Shown here in pieces: positions 1-8,274 of a stretch of 64,000 nucleotides of DNA. Within the stretch, counting starts at the first letter, position 1, and each line of letters begins with the position of its first letter. Position numbers and translations under genes: made by a program. Origin of the DNA: Citrobacter rodentium NBRC 105723 = DSM 16636 (GTDB taxonomy: Bacteria; Pseudomonadota; Gammaproteobacteria; Enterobacterales; Enterobacteriaceae); the NCBI RefSeq assembly GCF_021278985.1, contig NZ_CP082833.1, positions 1,488,001 to 1,552,000 of the forward strand. Reading direction: 5' to 3'. Below the pieces are notes generated by a model. The model worked only from the letters and a program-made list of their open reading frames with translations. It made no database searches and had not been told where the DNA came from.

Positions 1-96
1 GTTTTGTGATGAGCATTGGAATTCCTTATGTAAAGAATGAAAAAAAATTACAAAAAGTGCTTTCTGAGCTGCTTAAAAAAGAGTAAAGTTATTCGC
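1..96 (+). promoter_or_regulatory. spf (Spot 42) promoter region
   Basis: This stretch lies directly upstream of the Spot 42 start at 97. TAAAGT at 84-89 is placed as a -10 hexamer seven bases before the start, and TTTCTG at 61-66 sits 17 bases upstream as a weak -35. TGTGAT at 6-11 could be the half-site of a CRP site; CRP represses spf in E. coli. The hexamers are seen in the sequence; the CRP assignment is inferred from the E. coli gene. Confidence 0.6.
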
Positions 97-207
97 GTAG
101 GGTACAGAGGTAAGATGTTCTATCTTTCAGACCTTTTACTTCACGTAATCGGATTTGGCTGAATATTTTAGCCGCCCCAGTCAGTTTCTGACTGGGGCGT
201 TTTTTAT
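97..207 (+). ncRNA. spf: Spot 42 small regulatory RNA
   Basis: The sequence from GTAGGGTACAGAGG at 97 follows the E. coli Spot 42 RNA almost base for base. It ends in the hairpin GCCCCAGTCAG..CTGACTGGGGC (about 174-199) followed by a T run, the usual Hfq-binding terminator. Spot 42 is an Hfq-dependent RNA of about 109 nt that represses secondary-carbon-source mRNAs such as galK and is itself repressed by cAMP-CRP. Its position just before yihA is the conserved one. Confidence 0.96.
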
Positions 208-221
208 TGTCGGTATCCATC

Positions 222-259
222 GCCAGGCCGGATAAGACGCATCGCGTCGCTATCCGGCA
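222..259. repeat. REP palindrome
   Basis: GCCGGATAAGACGCATCGCG followed by the inverted TATCCGGC is a typical enterobacterial REP hairpin. It lies between the Spot 42 terminator and the 3' end of yihA. Confidence 0.8.
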
Positions 260-268
260 GCGTACAAC

Positions 269-901
269 TTACTCGCTGTCCTGCGCCTCTTCCACCGGCG
301 CCAGATCGCTGAACCAGCTGTCCAGCTTCTGCCGTAACTTGTCCACACCCTGCTTCTTCAGCGACGAAAAGGCTTCAACCTGCACATCGCCGTTAAACGC
401 CAGTACCGCTTCACGCACCATGTTCAGCTGAGCTTTACGCGCGCCGCTGGCCAGTTTGTCCGCTTTGGTCAACAGAACCAGCACCTGAATATTGCTCTCT
501 ACCGCCCACAGGATCATCTGCTGGTCGAGATCTTTCAGCGGATGGCGAATGTCCATCAGCACGACCAGCCCTTGCAGGCTCTGGCGTTTTTCCAGATATT
601 CACCCAGCGCGCGCTGCCATTTGCGCTTCATCTCTTCCGGCACTTCGGCGTAGCCGTAGCCGGGCAGGTCAACCAGACGCTTGCCGTCGACCACTTCAAA
701 CAGGTTAATAAGCTGGGTGCGGCCAGGCGTTTTTGACGTCCGCGCGAGGTTTTTCTGGTTGGTTAGCGTGTTCAGCGCACTGGATTTGCCTGCGTTAGAA
801 CGGCCAGCAAAAGCCACTTCAATTCCGGTATCGGAAGGTAAATGGCGAATATCAGGCGCACTCATCACAAAATGCGTCTGTTGATAATTCAGGTTAATCA
901 A
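269..901 (-). CDS. yihA: Ribosome-biogenesis GTPase YihA/EngB
   Basis: This is a 210-residue TRAFAC-class GTPase of the EngB/YsxC family, needed for assembly of the large ribosomal subunit and for cell division. The G1 loop GRSNAGKSS is near residues 32-40, the G2 region has TPGRTQ, G3 is DLPGYG and G4 is TKAD. The most plausible start is the TTG at 899-901, giving the conserved N terminus xINLNYQQTHFVMSAPDIRHLPSDTGIEVAF-like that E. coli EngB has; E. coli also uses a non-ATG start here. The C terminus is acidic, as in the family. It lies convergent to spf, the usual arrangement. Confidence 0.95.
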   Translation of the reverse strand: MINLNYQQTHFVMSAPDIRHLPSDTGIEVAFAGRSNAGKSSALNTLTNQKNLARTSKTPGRTQLINLFEVVDGKRLVDLPGYGYAEVPEEMKRKWQRALGEYLEKRQSLQGLVVLMDIRHPLKDLDQQMILWAVESNIQVLVLLTKADKLASGARKAQLNMVREAVLAFNGDVQVEAFSSLKKQGVDKLRQKLDSWFSDLAPVEEAQDSE

Positions 902-906
902 AGCGG

Positions 907-1173
907 TCGTCTCCGTCAGTCAAAGCTTTGCGGCGATTATACCTGAACAGCAGCAAAAGACGGATTTTTCGACACGAGCGCGATGTAAGTAAAAACCCTT
1001 CGCTTTGTGAGACATTGCCGATTGTTACTGGAAGAAATCCAGGAGTAATTGCAGGGCCATTAATTAAATATGCTAACTAAATCAGAGAATTAACTTTGTG
1101 TATTATTCTGAAAATGTATGATTTGCGTGGTTAGTGGGTTGTCAGTTTAAGTCAATAGAGTAAAGTACACCCC
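907..1173 (+). promoter_or_regulatory. csrC upstream control region
   Basis: This AT-rich stretch of about 270 bases between yihA and csrC holds no gene that I can see. TAAAGT at 1161-1166 is a plausible -10 for csrC. TGTGAGACATT near 1006 resembles half of the UvrY (BarA response regulator) site that lies far upstream of csrC in E. coli. The UvrY assignment is tentative. Confidence 0.45.
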
Positions 1174-1420
1174 ATAGCGAGGATGCTGGAAGGATAAACG
1201 ACTCAGGATGAGGGTCAGGAGCGCCAGGAGGCGAAGACACAGGATTGTCAGGATGACAAGACGTTCGGAGACGTTTAATTTACGGAAAAGGAAAAGACAC
1301 GGATCGTTCCAGGCTGAAGGAAAAACAGGGTGTGTTGAGAGCCGACACGGAATGTGGAACCCGCTAAGGGTTATGAGTCAGGTTAAAAGGCGGCAGAGCA
1401 ATCTGTCGCCTTTTTTCTTT
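1174..1420 (+). ncRNA. csrC: CsrC small RNA, CsrA antagonist
   Basis: The sequence beginning ATAGCGAGGATGCTGG carries about fifteen GGA triplets, many as CAGGA in predicted loops, which are the CsrA-binding signatures of CsrB/CsrC RNAs. It ends in the hairpin GGCGGCAGAGCAATCTGTCGCC (1389-1410) followed by TTTTTTC, a strong intrinsic terminator. The RNA sequesters the translational regulator CsrA, and its transcription depends on BarA/UvrY in E. coli. Position between yihA and yihI is conserved. Parts of the interior have diverged from E. coli, but the GGA motifs and terminator are kept. Confidence 0.95.
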
Positions 1421-1479
1421 ATTTCTGCTAGATTCCGGCGCAATTGTATACTGAATAAAACAGCCAAAGACGAATCACT

Positions 1480-1989
1480 ATGAAATCCACATCGACATCA
1501 CGCGGCAAAGGCCCCGCAAAGGCGCGCCGTAAAACCCGCGAAGAGTTGAATCAGGAAGCGCGCGACCGCAAGCGCCAGAAAAAACACCGTGGTCACACGG
1601 CGGGAAGCCGTGCGACAGGCGGCGGCGCGGCATCGGGCGCAAAAAACCAGAACAAGCAAAAAGACCCACGTATCGGCAGTAAAACCCCCATTCCCCTGGG
1701 CGTGACGGAAAAAGTCACCAGACAGCAAAAACCGAAGAGTGAGAAACCTATGCTTTCACCGCAGGCTGAGTTGGATTTACTGGAAACGGATGAGCGCCTG
1801 GATGCGCTGTTAGAACGTCTGGAAGCAGGCGAAACCCTGAGCGCCGAAGAGCAGAGCTGGGTGGATGCCAGACTGGATCGTATCGACGAACTGATGCAGA
1901 AGCTGGGCCTCTCTTACGACGATGACGAAGAAGAGGAAGAAGACGAGAAGCAGGAAGATATGATGCGCCTGCTTCGCGGGGGTAACTGA
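1480..1989 (+). CDS. yihI: YihI, GTPase-activating protein for Der
   Basis: YihI (169 residues) stimulates the GTPase activity of the ribosome-assembly protein Der/EngA and so delays 50S maturation. The N-terminal half (residues 1-90) is highly basic and looks disordered (RGKGPAKARRKTREELNQEARDRKRQKKHRG). The C-terminal half is an acidic helical domain ending in DDDEEEEEDEKQEDMMRLLRGGN. The length equals the E. coli protein. The start ATG at 1480 is the only one that gives the conserved MKSTSTSRGKG-like N terminus. It lies downstream of csrC on the same strand. Confidence 0.95.
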   Translation: MKSTSTSRGKGPAKARRKTREELNQEARDRKRQKKHRGHTAGSRATGGGAASGAKNQNKQKDPRIGSKTPIPLGVTEKVTRQQKPKSEKPMLSPQAELDLLETDERLDALLERLEAGETLSAEEQSWVDARLDRIDELMQKLGLSYDDDEEEEEDEKQEDMMRLLRGGN

Positions 1990-2174
1990 CGGTTTACAGC
2001 GTGGGCCTCCCCGTCCTGCTTATAACCCTTCCGGTTATATGTTATCTGGTGTGGTTATTCGTTAAACTACAGCGGTTGTCGCGGCGACAAAAGTGGCTGC
2101 GCAACCGGCTTGTCGCTCGCAGTGGAGTGAGGCCGGTCCGCCGTACCCGCCAGAGACGCCATCGGAAGGAGTGA
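1986..2174 (+). CDS. Possible small single-span membrane protein before hemN
   Basis: A reading frame without stops runs from just after an in-frame TAA (1983-1985) to TGA at 2172-2174, three bases before the hemN start. Possible starts are CTG at 1986, which overlaps the yihI stop as CTGA after a GGGGG run, or GTG at 2001; there is no ATG. The product of up to 62 residues would have a hydrophobic span (VGLPVLLITLPVICYLVWLFV) followed by a very basic tail rich in Arg and Lys. The membrane-then-basic pattern and tight coupling to both neighbours suggest a gene, but the non-ATG start leaves doubt. I do not recognise a function. Confidence 0.4.
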   Translation: MTVYSVGLPVLLITLPVICYLVWLFVKLQRLSRRQKWLRNRLVARSGVRPVRRTRQRRHRKE

Positions 2175-2176
2175 GC

Positions 2177-3550
2177 ATGTCTGAACAACAAATAGACTGG
2201 GATCTGGCCCTGATCCAGAAATATAACTATTCCGGGCCGCGTTATACCTCGTACCCGACCGCGCTGGAGTTCTCTGAAGCCTTTGACGAGCAGGCATTCC
2301 TGCAGGCCGTCGCGCGCTATCCTGAGCGTCCGCTCTCGCTTTACGTCCATATCCCGTTTTGCCATAAGCTCTGCTATTTCTGCGGCTGCAATAAGATTGT
2401 CACCCGCCAGCAGCATAAAGCCGATCGGTATCTGGATGCGCTGGAACAGGAAATCCGCCATCGGGCGCCGCTGTTTAAAGGGCGCCAGGTCAGCCAGCTG
2501 CACTGGGGCGGCGGAACGCCGACTTACCTCAACAAAGCGCAAATCAGCCGCTTAATGACGCTGCTGCGCGACAACTTTCGCTTCAACGCTGACGCGGAAA
2601 TCTCGATCGAAGTCGATCCGCGTGAAATTGAACTGGACGTGCTCGATCATTTACGCGCCGAAGGCTTTAACCGCCTGAGCATGGGGGTGCAGGACTTCAA
2701 TAAAGAGGTCCAGCGTCTGGTTAATCGTGAACAGGACGAAGAGTTTATCTTCGCGCTGCTTCGCCATGCCCGCGACATCGGCTTTACCTCGACCAATATT
2801 GACCTGATTTACGGTTTGCCAAAACAGACCCCGGAAAGCTTCGCCTTTACCCTGAAGAAAGTTGCCGAACTGAACCCGGATCGCCTGAGCGTCTTTAACT
2901 ACGCGCATCTGCCGACGCTGTTCGCCGCGCAGCGCAAGATTAAAGACGCAGACCTGCCGGGCGCGCAGCAGAAGCTGGATATTCTCCAGCAGACTATCGC
3001 CTCGCTGACGGAGTCGGGCTATCAGTTTATTGGCATGGATCACTTTGCCCGCCCGGACGATGAGCTGGCGATTGCCCAGCGTAACGGCGTTTTGCACCGT
3101 AATTTCCAGGGGTACACCACCCAGGGCGACACCGATCTGCTGGGGATGGGCGTTTCGGCCATCAGTATGATTGGCGACTGTTACGCGCAGAACCAGAAAG
3201 AGCTGAAGCTTTATTATCAGCAGGTGGATGAACAGGGGAACGCGCTGTGGCGCGGTATTGCGCTGACGCGCGACGACTGTATCCGCCGCGACGTCATTAA
3301 GTCGCTGATCTGCAACTTCCGTCTCGACTATGCCGCCGTGGAACAGCAGTGGGATCTCAACGTTGCCGACTACTTTGCGGAAGACCTGAAGCTGCTGGCG
3401 CCGCTGGCGAATGACGGGCTGGTGGAGGTTAATGAGAAGGGGATTCGGGTAACGGCGAAGGGGCGGCTACTGATTCGCAACATTTGCATGTGCTTTGACG
3501 CCTATCTGCGGCAGAAAGCGCGGATGCAGCAGTTCTCACGGGTGATTTAA
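2177..3550 (+). CDS. hemN: Oxygen-independent coproporphyrinogen III dehydrogenase
   Basis: HemN is the radical-SAM enzyme that oxidatively decarboxylates coproporphyrinogen III to protoporphyrinogen IX under anaerobic conditions. The radical-SAM iron-sulfur motif is HIPFCHKLCYFCGC (about residues 58-71), followed by the SAM-binding GGGTPT. The C-terminal HemN domain includes RNICMCFDAYLRQ. The start at 2177 (MSEQQIDWDLALIQKY) has GGAAGGA at 2164-2170 just upstream and gives 457 residues, the E. coli length. A longer frame to 2093 exists but lacks a ribosome site and conserved sequence. Confidence 0.97.
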   Translation: MSEQQIDWDLALIQKYNYSGPRYTSYPTALEFSEAFDEQAFLQAVARYPERPLSLYVHIPFCHKLCYFCGCNKIVTRQQHKADRYLDALEQEIRHRAPLFKGRQVSQLHWGGGTPTYLNKAQISRLMTLLRDNFRFNADAEISIEVDPREIELDVLDHLRAEGFNRLSMGVQDFNKEVQRLVNREQDEEFIFALLRHARDIGFTSTNIDLIYGLPKQTPESFAFTLKKVAELNPDRLSVFNYAHLPTLFAAQRKIKDADLPGAQQKLDILQQTIASLTESGYQFIGMDHFARPDDELAIAQRNGVLHRNFQGYTTQGDTDLLGMGVSAISMIGDCYAQNQKELKLYYQQVDEQGNALWRGIALTRDDCIRRDVIKSLICNFRLDYAAVEQQWDLNVADYFAEDLKLLAPLANDGLVEVNEKGIRVTAKGRLLIRNICMCFDAYLRQKARMQQFSRVI

Positions 3551-3553
3551 TAT

Positions 3554-3627
3554 ATTGCCGGATGGCGCTTCGCTTATTATCCGGCCTGCAATATCCAGGT
3601 CCATGAAGCGTAGCGCCATCCGGCACA
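3554..3627. repeat. REP pair after hemN
   Basis: Two REP units (GCCGGATGGCGCTTCGC..TTATCCGGCC and the inverted GAAGCGTAGCGCCATCCGGC) face each other between the convergent hemN and yshB genes. Confidence 0.8.
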
Positions 3628-3630
3628 TCG

Positions 3631-3741
3631 TTAGCTGAACAGCCCAACCAGCGCCGCGCACAGCACTGCGGCGACCGCAGTTTGTGGCGTGTGGCTATCG
3701 ACCGCTCCTCTTGATAGCAGATTTATAATCGATTCCAGCAT
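3631..3741 (-). CDS. yshB: Small membrane protein YshB
   Basis: This is a 36-residue protein, MLESIINLLSRGAVDSHTPQ followed by TAVAAVLCAALVGLFS, nearly identical to E. coli YshB. It is amphipathic at the N terminus with a short hydrophobic C-terminal half that fits one membrane span. In E. coli the gene sits at the same place between hemN and glnG, and the Salmonella homologue has been linked to intracellular survival. A GGGGGAC ribosome site lies just upstream of the start. Its biochemical role is unknown. Confidence 0.9.
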   Translation of the reverse strand: MLESIINLLSRGAVDSHTPQTAVAAVLCAALVGLFS

Positions 3742-3851
3742 AGTAAGTCCCCCGTTTGCCGGGCATGATCATACTCAACTCATCGGAACAGTAAAGCGCA
3801 AAATAACCGCAATTTGCGCTCAATTATTAATCTTTACACAAGCGTGAACGC

Positions 3852-5261
3852 TTACTCCATTCCCAGCTCTTTTAACTTCCGCGTCAGGGTGTTTCGTCCC
3901 CAGCCGAGCAGCCGCGCCGCCTCCTGCTTATGCCCCTGAGTGTGGCGTAGCGCGGTGGTCAGCAGCGTGCGCTCCATTTCCGGCTGCGCTTCAGACAACA
4001 GATTTTGATGACCGGAACGCAGCGCCCGATCCGCCCACTGCGCCAGCAGGGTGGCCCAGCTGTCCGGCTGCATGTGGGAAGGGCTGTCCGGCACCGTCGC
4101 TTCAAACAGCTCGCCGGGCAGATCCTGGATCAACACTTCCTGACCGGCAGCCATAACCGTTAACCAGCGGCAGGTGTTTTCCAGCTGGCGAACGTTGCCC
4201 GGCCAGGCCAGGCGCGTCAGCGCAGCTTCGGTTTCCGGATGCAGCAGTTTGGCTTCAACGCCAAGTTCGCGCGCCGCAACCTGTAAGAAGTGGCGGGCCA
4301 GGCGCGGAATGTCCTCACGGCGCTCACGCAGCGGCGGCAGATGGACGCGAATCACGTTCAGACGATGGAACAGGTCCTCACGGAATTTACCTTCCTGCAC
4401 CCGCTGCTCCAGGTTCTGGTGGGTGGCGGCGATAATCCGCACATCGACCTTCACCGGTGCGTAGCCGCCCACGCGGTAAAACTGTCCGTCAGCCAGCACG
4501 CGCAGTAAGCGCGTCTGCACGTCCAGCGGCATATCGCCGATCTCATCCAGAAACAGCGTACCGCCATCGGCCTGTTCGAAACGTCCCTGACGAATGGTAT
4601 TCGCGCCGGTGAAGGCCCCTTTTTCATGACCAAACAGCTCGGATTCGATCAGGTCCTTCGGGATCGCCGCCATGTTCAGCGCGATAAACGGCGCTTTCGC
4701 GCGCGGACTGTGGCGATGCAGCGCATGGGCGACCAGCTCTTTACCGGTCCCGGACTCACCGTTGATCAATACGCTGATGGAGGAGCGGGAAAGCCGCCCG
4801 ATAATGCGGAACACATCCTGCATCGCCGGCGCTTCGCCGATAATGTCGGTGGTCGGACCGTTGATCTGGATATTACGCGGCTGCTGCTGTTCCTGATAAT
4901 GGCTGATGGCGCGTTCAACCAGCGCGACGGCCTCGTCAATATCGAACGGTTTTGGCAGGTAATCAAACGCCCCCTGCTGATAGGCGCTGACGGCGGCATC
5001 CAGGTCGGAATGCGCGGTCATTATGATGACCGGAAGCATCGGGTGGCGCTGTTTAATCTGTTTTAACAGCGCCAGCCCGTCCATGCCCGGCATCCGGATA
5101 TCGGACAGCAGCACGTCCGGCGTTTTGCTTGCCAGCGCGTTCAGCACTTCATTACCGTTTTCAAAGGTCGCACAGTTCAGACCCGCACCGGCGAGAGCAC
5201 GTTCAAGCACCCAACGGATAGAACTATCGTCATCGACTACCCAGACTATTCCTCGTTGCAT
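3852..5261 (-). CDS. glnG: Nitrogen regulator NtrC, sigma-54 activator
   Basis: NtrC (469 residues) is the response regulator of NtrBC; phosphorylated, it activates sigma-54 promoters when nitrogen is limiting. Residues 1-120 form the receiver domain (VVDDDSSIRWVLE, phospho-acceptor Asp in LLSDIRMPGMDG). Residues about 140-380 are the AAA+ domain with Walker A GESGTGKE, the sigma-54 contact loop GAFTGA and Walker B LFLDEIGDMP. The C terminus is a Fis-type helix-turn-helix (KQEAARLLGWGRNTLTRKLKELGME). The start at 5261 (MQRGIVWVVDDD) gives the E. coli length; an upstream extension overlapping glnL is not conserved. It is the last gene of glnALG. Confidence 0.97.
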   Translation of the reverse strand: MQRGIVWVVDDDSSIRWVLERALAGAGLNCATFENGNEVLNALASKTPDVLLSDIRMPGMDGLALLKQIKQRHPMLPVIIMTAHSDLDAAVSAYQQGAFDYLPKPFDIDEAVALVERAISHYQEQQQPRNIQINGPTTDIIGEAPAMQDVFRIIGRLSRSSISVLINGESGTGKELVAHALHRHSPRAKAPFIALNMAAIPKDLIESELFGHEKGAFTGANTIRQGRFEQADGGTLFLDEIGDMPLDVQTRLLRVLADGQFYRVGGYAPVKVDVRIIAATHQNLEQRVQEGKFREDLFHRLNVIRVHLPPLRERREDIPRLARHFLQVAARELGVEAKLLHPETEAALTRLAWPGNVRQLENTCRWLTVMAAGQEVLIQDLPGELFEATVPDSPSHMQPDSWATLLAQWADRALRSGHQNLLSEAQPEMERTLLTTALRHTQGHKQEAARLLGWGRNTLTRKLKELGME

Positions 5262-5271
5262 AAACGTCACC

Positions 5272-6321
5272 TTATTTCCTGATAGGCAGGTACACCGAGA
5301 ACTCGGTGTGGCCTGGCCAACTGGTAAATTCAATTTTGCCGGAATGCTGATCGATCAGATTACGGGCAATGGACAGGCCCAGCCCGGTGCCGCCTTCGCG
5401 GCCGCTGACCATCGGGTAAAACAGCGTATCCTGTAAATGGGAAGGGATCCCCGGTCCGTTGTCTTCCACGTCGATGCGCGCCGCCAGGCGATAGCGCTCG
5501 CCGTGCAGGGTAAGCTGGAAAGCGGTGCGGGTGCGCAGCACGATTTCGCCGCCCTCCGGTCCCAGCGCCTGTAGCGCATTACGTACAATGTTTAACAGCA
5601 CCTGCTCGATCTGCTCCGGGTCGTGCGGCAACTCCGGCAGGCTCGGGTCATAATCGCGAATCAGCGTGACGTTTTCCGGTAGCTCCATCGACACCAGCGC
5701 CACCACGCGTTCCGCCACTTTATGAATACTTTCCGTGACGTGCGTGCCCGGCATTTGCGGGCCCAGCAGCCTGTCGACCAGATTGCGCAGCCTGTCGGCC
5801 TGCTCAATGATCACTTTGGTGTATTCCAGCAGCGCCGGGTCGGGCAGGGCTTTGCTGAGCAGCTGCGCCGCACCGCGTAAGCCGCCGAGCGGGTTTTTAA
5901 TCTCATGCGCCAGTCCACGTACCAGATCGCGCGCGGCGACCTGCTGAGCGTGCTGAAGCTGCTCCTGGCTCAGACGGCGCTGGTTATCCATTGGCGCCAT
6001 CTCCAGTAAAATCTGACCGTCAGGCATACGCTGCGCGGTGACGGAAAGAATATGCGAGCGTCCGTCAAGCACCAGCGTCACTTCGTTATCCGTAAAACCC
6101 TGGCCCGCCTCTAAGCTCTCGCGCATCAGTTCGAGATTTAAGGAAAAGTAGCTCAACAGCTCTGGCAGCGGCGTGCCGAACAGCTTGCGCGAACTCTGGG
6201 CGAGAAGCTGTTGGGCGGCGGGGTTGGCGTAATGTACCGCCAGTTCATCGTCGACCAGCAGAATGCTGTTGATGAGAGAATTGAGGATCTGCCCAGCATC
6301 GGGCGGCGTGCCTGTTGCCAT
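5272..6321 (-). CDS. glnL: Nitrogen sensor kinase NtrB
   Basis: NtrB (349 residues) phosphorylates NtrC and, when bound by PII, dephosphorylates it. It is cytosolic with no membrane spans: an N-terminal PAS domain (NSILLVDDELAVHYANPAAQQLLAQSS), the dimerisation H-box with the phospho-acceptor His in LVRGLAHEIKNPLGGLRGAAQLL, and a HATPase domain with N, G1 and G2 boxes (VLLNIVRNALQAL, DNGPGIP, GREGGTGLGLSIARN). The start MATGTPPDAGQ at 6321 matches E. coli; nine more codons upstream are open but run into the NtrC operator. It is followed after ten bases by glnG. Confidence 0.96.
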   Translation of the reverse strand: MATGTPPDAGQILNSLINSILLVDDELAVHYANPAAQQLLAQSSRKLFGTPLPELLSYFSLNLELMRESLEAGQGFTDNEVTLVLDGRSHILSVTAQRMPDGQILLEMAPMDNQRRLSQEQLQHAQQVAARDLVRGLAHEIKNPLGGLRGAAQLLSKALPDPALLEYTKVIIEQADRLRNLVDRLLGPQMPGTHVTESIHKVAERVVALVSMELPENVTLIRDYDPSLPELPHDPEQIEQVLLNIVRNALQALGPEGGEIVLRTRTAFQLTLHGERYRLAARIDVEDNGPGIPSHLQDTLFYPMVSGREGGTGLGLSIARNLIDQHSGKIEFTSWPGHTEFSVYLPIRK

Positions 6322-6340
6322 CTGCAGTCTCCTGACAGTT

Positions 6341-6357
6341 TGCACCAATTTAGTGCA
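6341..6357. promoter_or_regulatory. NtrC site at glnL promoter
   Basis: TGCACCAATTTAGTGCA is a near-perfect NtrC operator (TGCAC-N7-GTGCA) 20 bases upstream of the glnL start. In E. coli the same site lets NtrC repress the internal glnL promoter. Confidence 0.85.
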
Positions 6358-6405
6358 TTATAGCTTTTCAGCGGGAAAAAGCGCGAAGGATCAGTTTGTT
6401 GGCGG

Positions 6406-6432
6406 AGAAAAAAGCCCATCGTGAGATGGGCT
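6406..6432 (-). terminator. Terminator between glnA and glnL
   Basis: On the minus strand AGCCCATCTCACGATGGGCT is followed by TTTTTT, an intrinsic terminator downstream of glnA. In E. coli a leaky terminator here lowers glnLG expression relative to glnA. Confidence 0.85.
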
Positions 6433-6452
6433 ACAGATGAGTGACAAACGTT

Positions 6453-6530
6453 GCGCCGGATGGCGGCTGCGCCTTATCCGGCCTACAAGAGAGTTACCCG
6501 TAGGCCCGATAAGCCTGCGCCATCGGGCAT
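6453..6530. repeat. REP pair between glnA and glnL
   Basis: GCGCCGGATGGCGGCTGCGC..TTATCCGGCC and the inverted TAGGCCCGATAAGCCTGCGC..CATCGGGC form a two-unit BIME in the 318-base glnA-glnL gap. Apart from the glnA terminator and the NtrC site I see nothing else there. Confidence 0.8.
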
Positions 6531-6639
6531 TTTTTGTTTGCCATCAATCCCAAACCTGCCTGCGCAGGCTAAAATTTCCACGGCAACTCGACACTTCCTC
6601 CTTCAGGCCGCCTTAGCGCAGCCAGAAGGATTGGGTGTA

Positions 6640-8049
6640 TTAAACGCTGTAGTACAGCTCAAACTCTACCGGGTGCGGCGTCATGCGTACGCGGTCGTTT
6701 TCTTCGCGGCGCAGCGCGATGTAAGCGTCGATAGCTTCATCAGTGAACACGCCGCCCGCTTTCAGGAACTCGCGGTCCAGATCCAGCTCGTTCAGCGCTT
6801 CTTCCAGAGAGCCTGCAACCTGTGGGATCTCTTTCGCCTCTTCCGGCGGCAGGTCGTACAGGTTTTTATCCATCGCTTCGCCCGGGTGGATCTTGTTCTT
6901 GATGCCGTCAAGACCTGCCATCAGCAGAGCGGCAAAGCACAGGTACGGGTTAGCCGCCGGGTCCGGGAAGCGCACTTCGATACGACGCGCTTTCGGCGAG
7001 GCCACTACCGGAATACGGATAGAGGCGGAACGGTTACGCGCAGAGTAGGCCAGCATAACCGGCGCTTCGTAGCCCGGGACCAGACGCTTGTAGGAGTTGG
7101 TGGTCGGGTTCGCCAGGGCGTTGATCGCTTTAGCGTGTTTGATGACGCCGCCAATGTAGTACAGCGCCTGCTCGGACAGACCGGCGTACTTGTCGCCAGA
7201 GAACAGGTTGGTGCCGTTTTTCGACAGCGACATGTGGCAGTGCATACCGGAACCGTTATCGCCGAACATCGGTTTTGGCATAAAGGTTGCGGTTTTACCG
7301 AAACGGTGCGCAACGTTGTGAACCACATATTTGTAGATCTGGATTTCGTCCGCTTTTTTGGTCATGGTGTTGAAGCGGGTTGCCACTTCGTTCTGACCGG
7401 CGGTAGCAACTTCATGGTGGTGCGCTTCGACAACCAGGCCCATCTGCTCCATTACGGAACACATTTCAGAACGGATGTCCTGAGCGGAGTCTACCGGCGG
7501 AACCGGGAAGTAACCGCCTTTCACCGCCGGACGGTGGCCTTTGTTGCCGCCCTCGTACTGGGTGGAGGAGTTCCAGGCGCCTTCGATATCGTCGATAGCG
7601 ACATGAGAACCGGAGATAGAGCTGCCGAAACGGATGTCGTCAAACAGGAAGAATTCTGGTTCCGGCCCGAACAGCACGGTGTCGGCGATACCGGTAGAAC
7701 GCAGGTAATCTTCCGCGCGCTTGGCGATAGAGCGCGGGTCGCGGTCGTAGCCCTGTAAGGTGCCCGGTTCCAGGATGTCGCAACGGATGATCAGAGTGGA
7801 GTCCGCGAAGAACGGGTCGATAACCGCGGTAGAGGCATCCGGCATCAGCACCATGTCGGATTCGTTGATGCCTTTCCAGCCGCCAATCGAGGAGCCGTCA
7901 AACATTTTGCCTTCTTCAAAGAATTCGGCATTCACCTGATGAGCAGGGATTGTGACGTGCTGTTCTTTACCTTTGGTATCAGTGAAGCGCAGATCGACAA
8001 ACTTCACTTCATGCTCATTCAGCATCGTCAAAACGTGTTCAGCGGACAT
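6640..8049 (-). CDS. glnA: Glutamine synthetase type I
   Basis: GlnA (469 residues) is the dodecameric ATP-dependent enzyme that makes glutamine from glutamate and ammonia. Visible signatures are FDGSSIGGWKGINESDMVLMPD near residues 50-72, the KPMFGDNGSGMHCHMS ATP/metal-site segment, NRSASIRIP, and the adenylylation-loop tyrosine in DKNLYDLPPEE (about residue 398), the target of GlnE. The length equals E. coli GlnA. It is the first gene of glnALG and is preceded by tandem promoters and several NtrC sites. Confidence 0.98.
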   Translation of the reverse strand: MSAEHVLTMLNEHEVKFVDLRFTDTKGKEQHVTIPAHQVNAEFFEEGKMFDGSSIGGWKGINESDMVLMPDASTAVIDPFFADSTLIIRCDILEPGTLQGYDRDPRSIAKRAEDYLRSTGIADTVLFGPEPEFFLFDDIRFGSSISGSHVAIDDIEGAWNSSTQYEGGNKGHRPAVKGGYFPVPPVDSAQDIRSEMCSVMEQMGLVVEAHHHEVATAGQNEVATRFNTMTKKADEIQIYKYVVHNVAHRFGKTATFMPKPMFGDNGSGMHCHMSLSKNGTNLFSGDKYAGLSEQALYYIGGVIKHAKAINALANPTTNSYKRLVPGYEAPVMLAYSARNRSASIRIPVVASPKARRIEVRFPDPAANPYLCFAALLMAGLDGIKNKIHPGEAMDKNLYDLPPEEAKEIPQVAGSLEEALNELDLDREFLKAGGVFTDEAIDAYIALRREENDRVRMTPHPVEFELYYSV

Positions 8050-8137
8050 ACTTAACTCTCCAGATTGGTCATGGTCGTCGTGGTAACGAGGTGTTCAATT
8101 CTTTCATCATTGGCCGTGTCGCCGTAAAAAAGATAAA

Positions 8138-8153
8138 GCGAAAACTGTGCCAA
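8138..8153 (-). promoter_or_regulatory. Sigma-54 promoter glnAp2
   Basis: On the minus strand TTGGCACAGTTTTCGC matches the -24/-12 consensus TGGCAC-N5-TTGC with one change in the -12 element, the same deviation as in E. coli glnAp2. It is about 90 bases upstream of the glnA start. Confidence 0.88.
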
Positions 8154-8183
8154 CTTTTAAATTGCCCCTAAAAGGCGTTATCA

Positions 8184-8274
8184 TGCGCACCATCGTGCAA
8201 AAGGGCTGCACCATGATGAGTATGTTGCACCAATATAGTGCTTTAATGGGAACATTAAGCACCATGTTGGTGCA
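8184..8274. promoter_or_regulatory. NtrC enhancer and governor sites upstream of glnA
   Basis: Two strong sites, TGCACCAATATAGTGC (8226-8241) and AGCACCATGTTGGTGCA (8258-8274), lie about 80-120 bases upstream of glnAp2. A weaker site, TGCGCACCATCGTGCA (8184-8199), is closer to the promoter. This is the enhancer plus low-affinity arrangement known for E. coli glnA. The rest of the 376-base gap to typA holds the typA promoter and nothing else that I recognise. Confidence 0.82.

Noticed and set aside
9..86. ATG-initiated 25-residue frame at the left edge (MSIGIPYVKNEKK..)
   Set aside because: It lies on the conserved spf promoter, and its last part coincides with the -35/-10 region, so it is more likely chance than a gene.
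6451..7758. 435-residue open frame antisense to glnA
   Set aside because: Arg/Val/His-rich shadow of a highly expressed gene with biased codons; no ribosome site or family resemblance.
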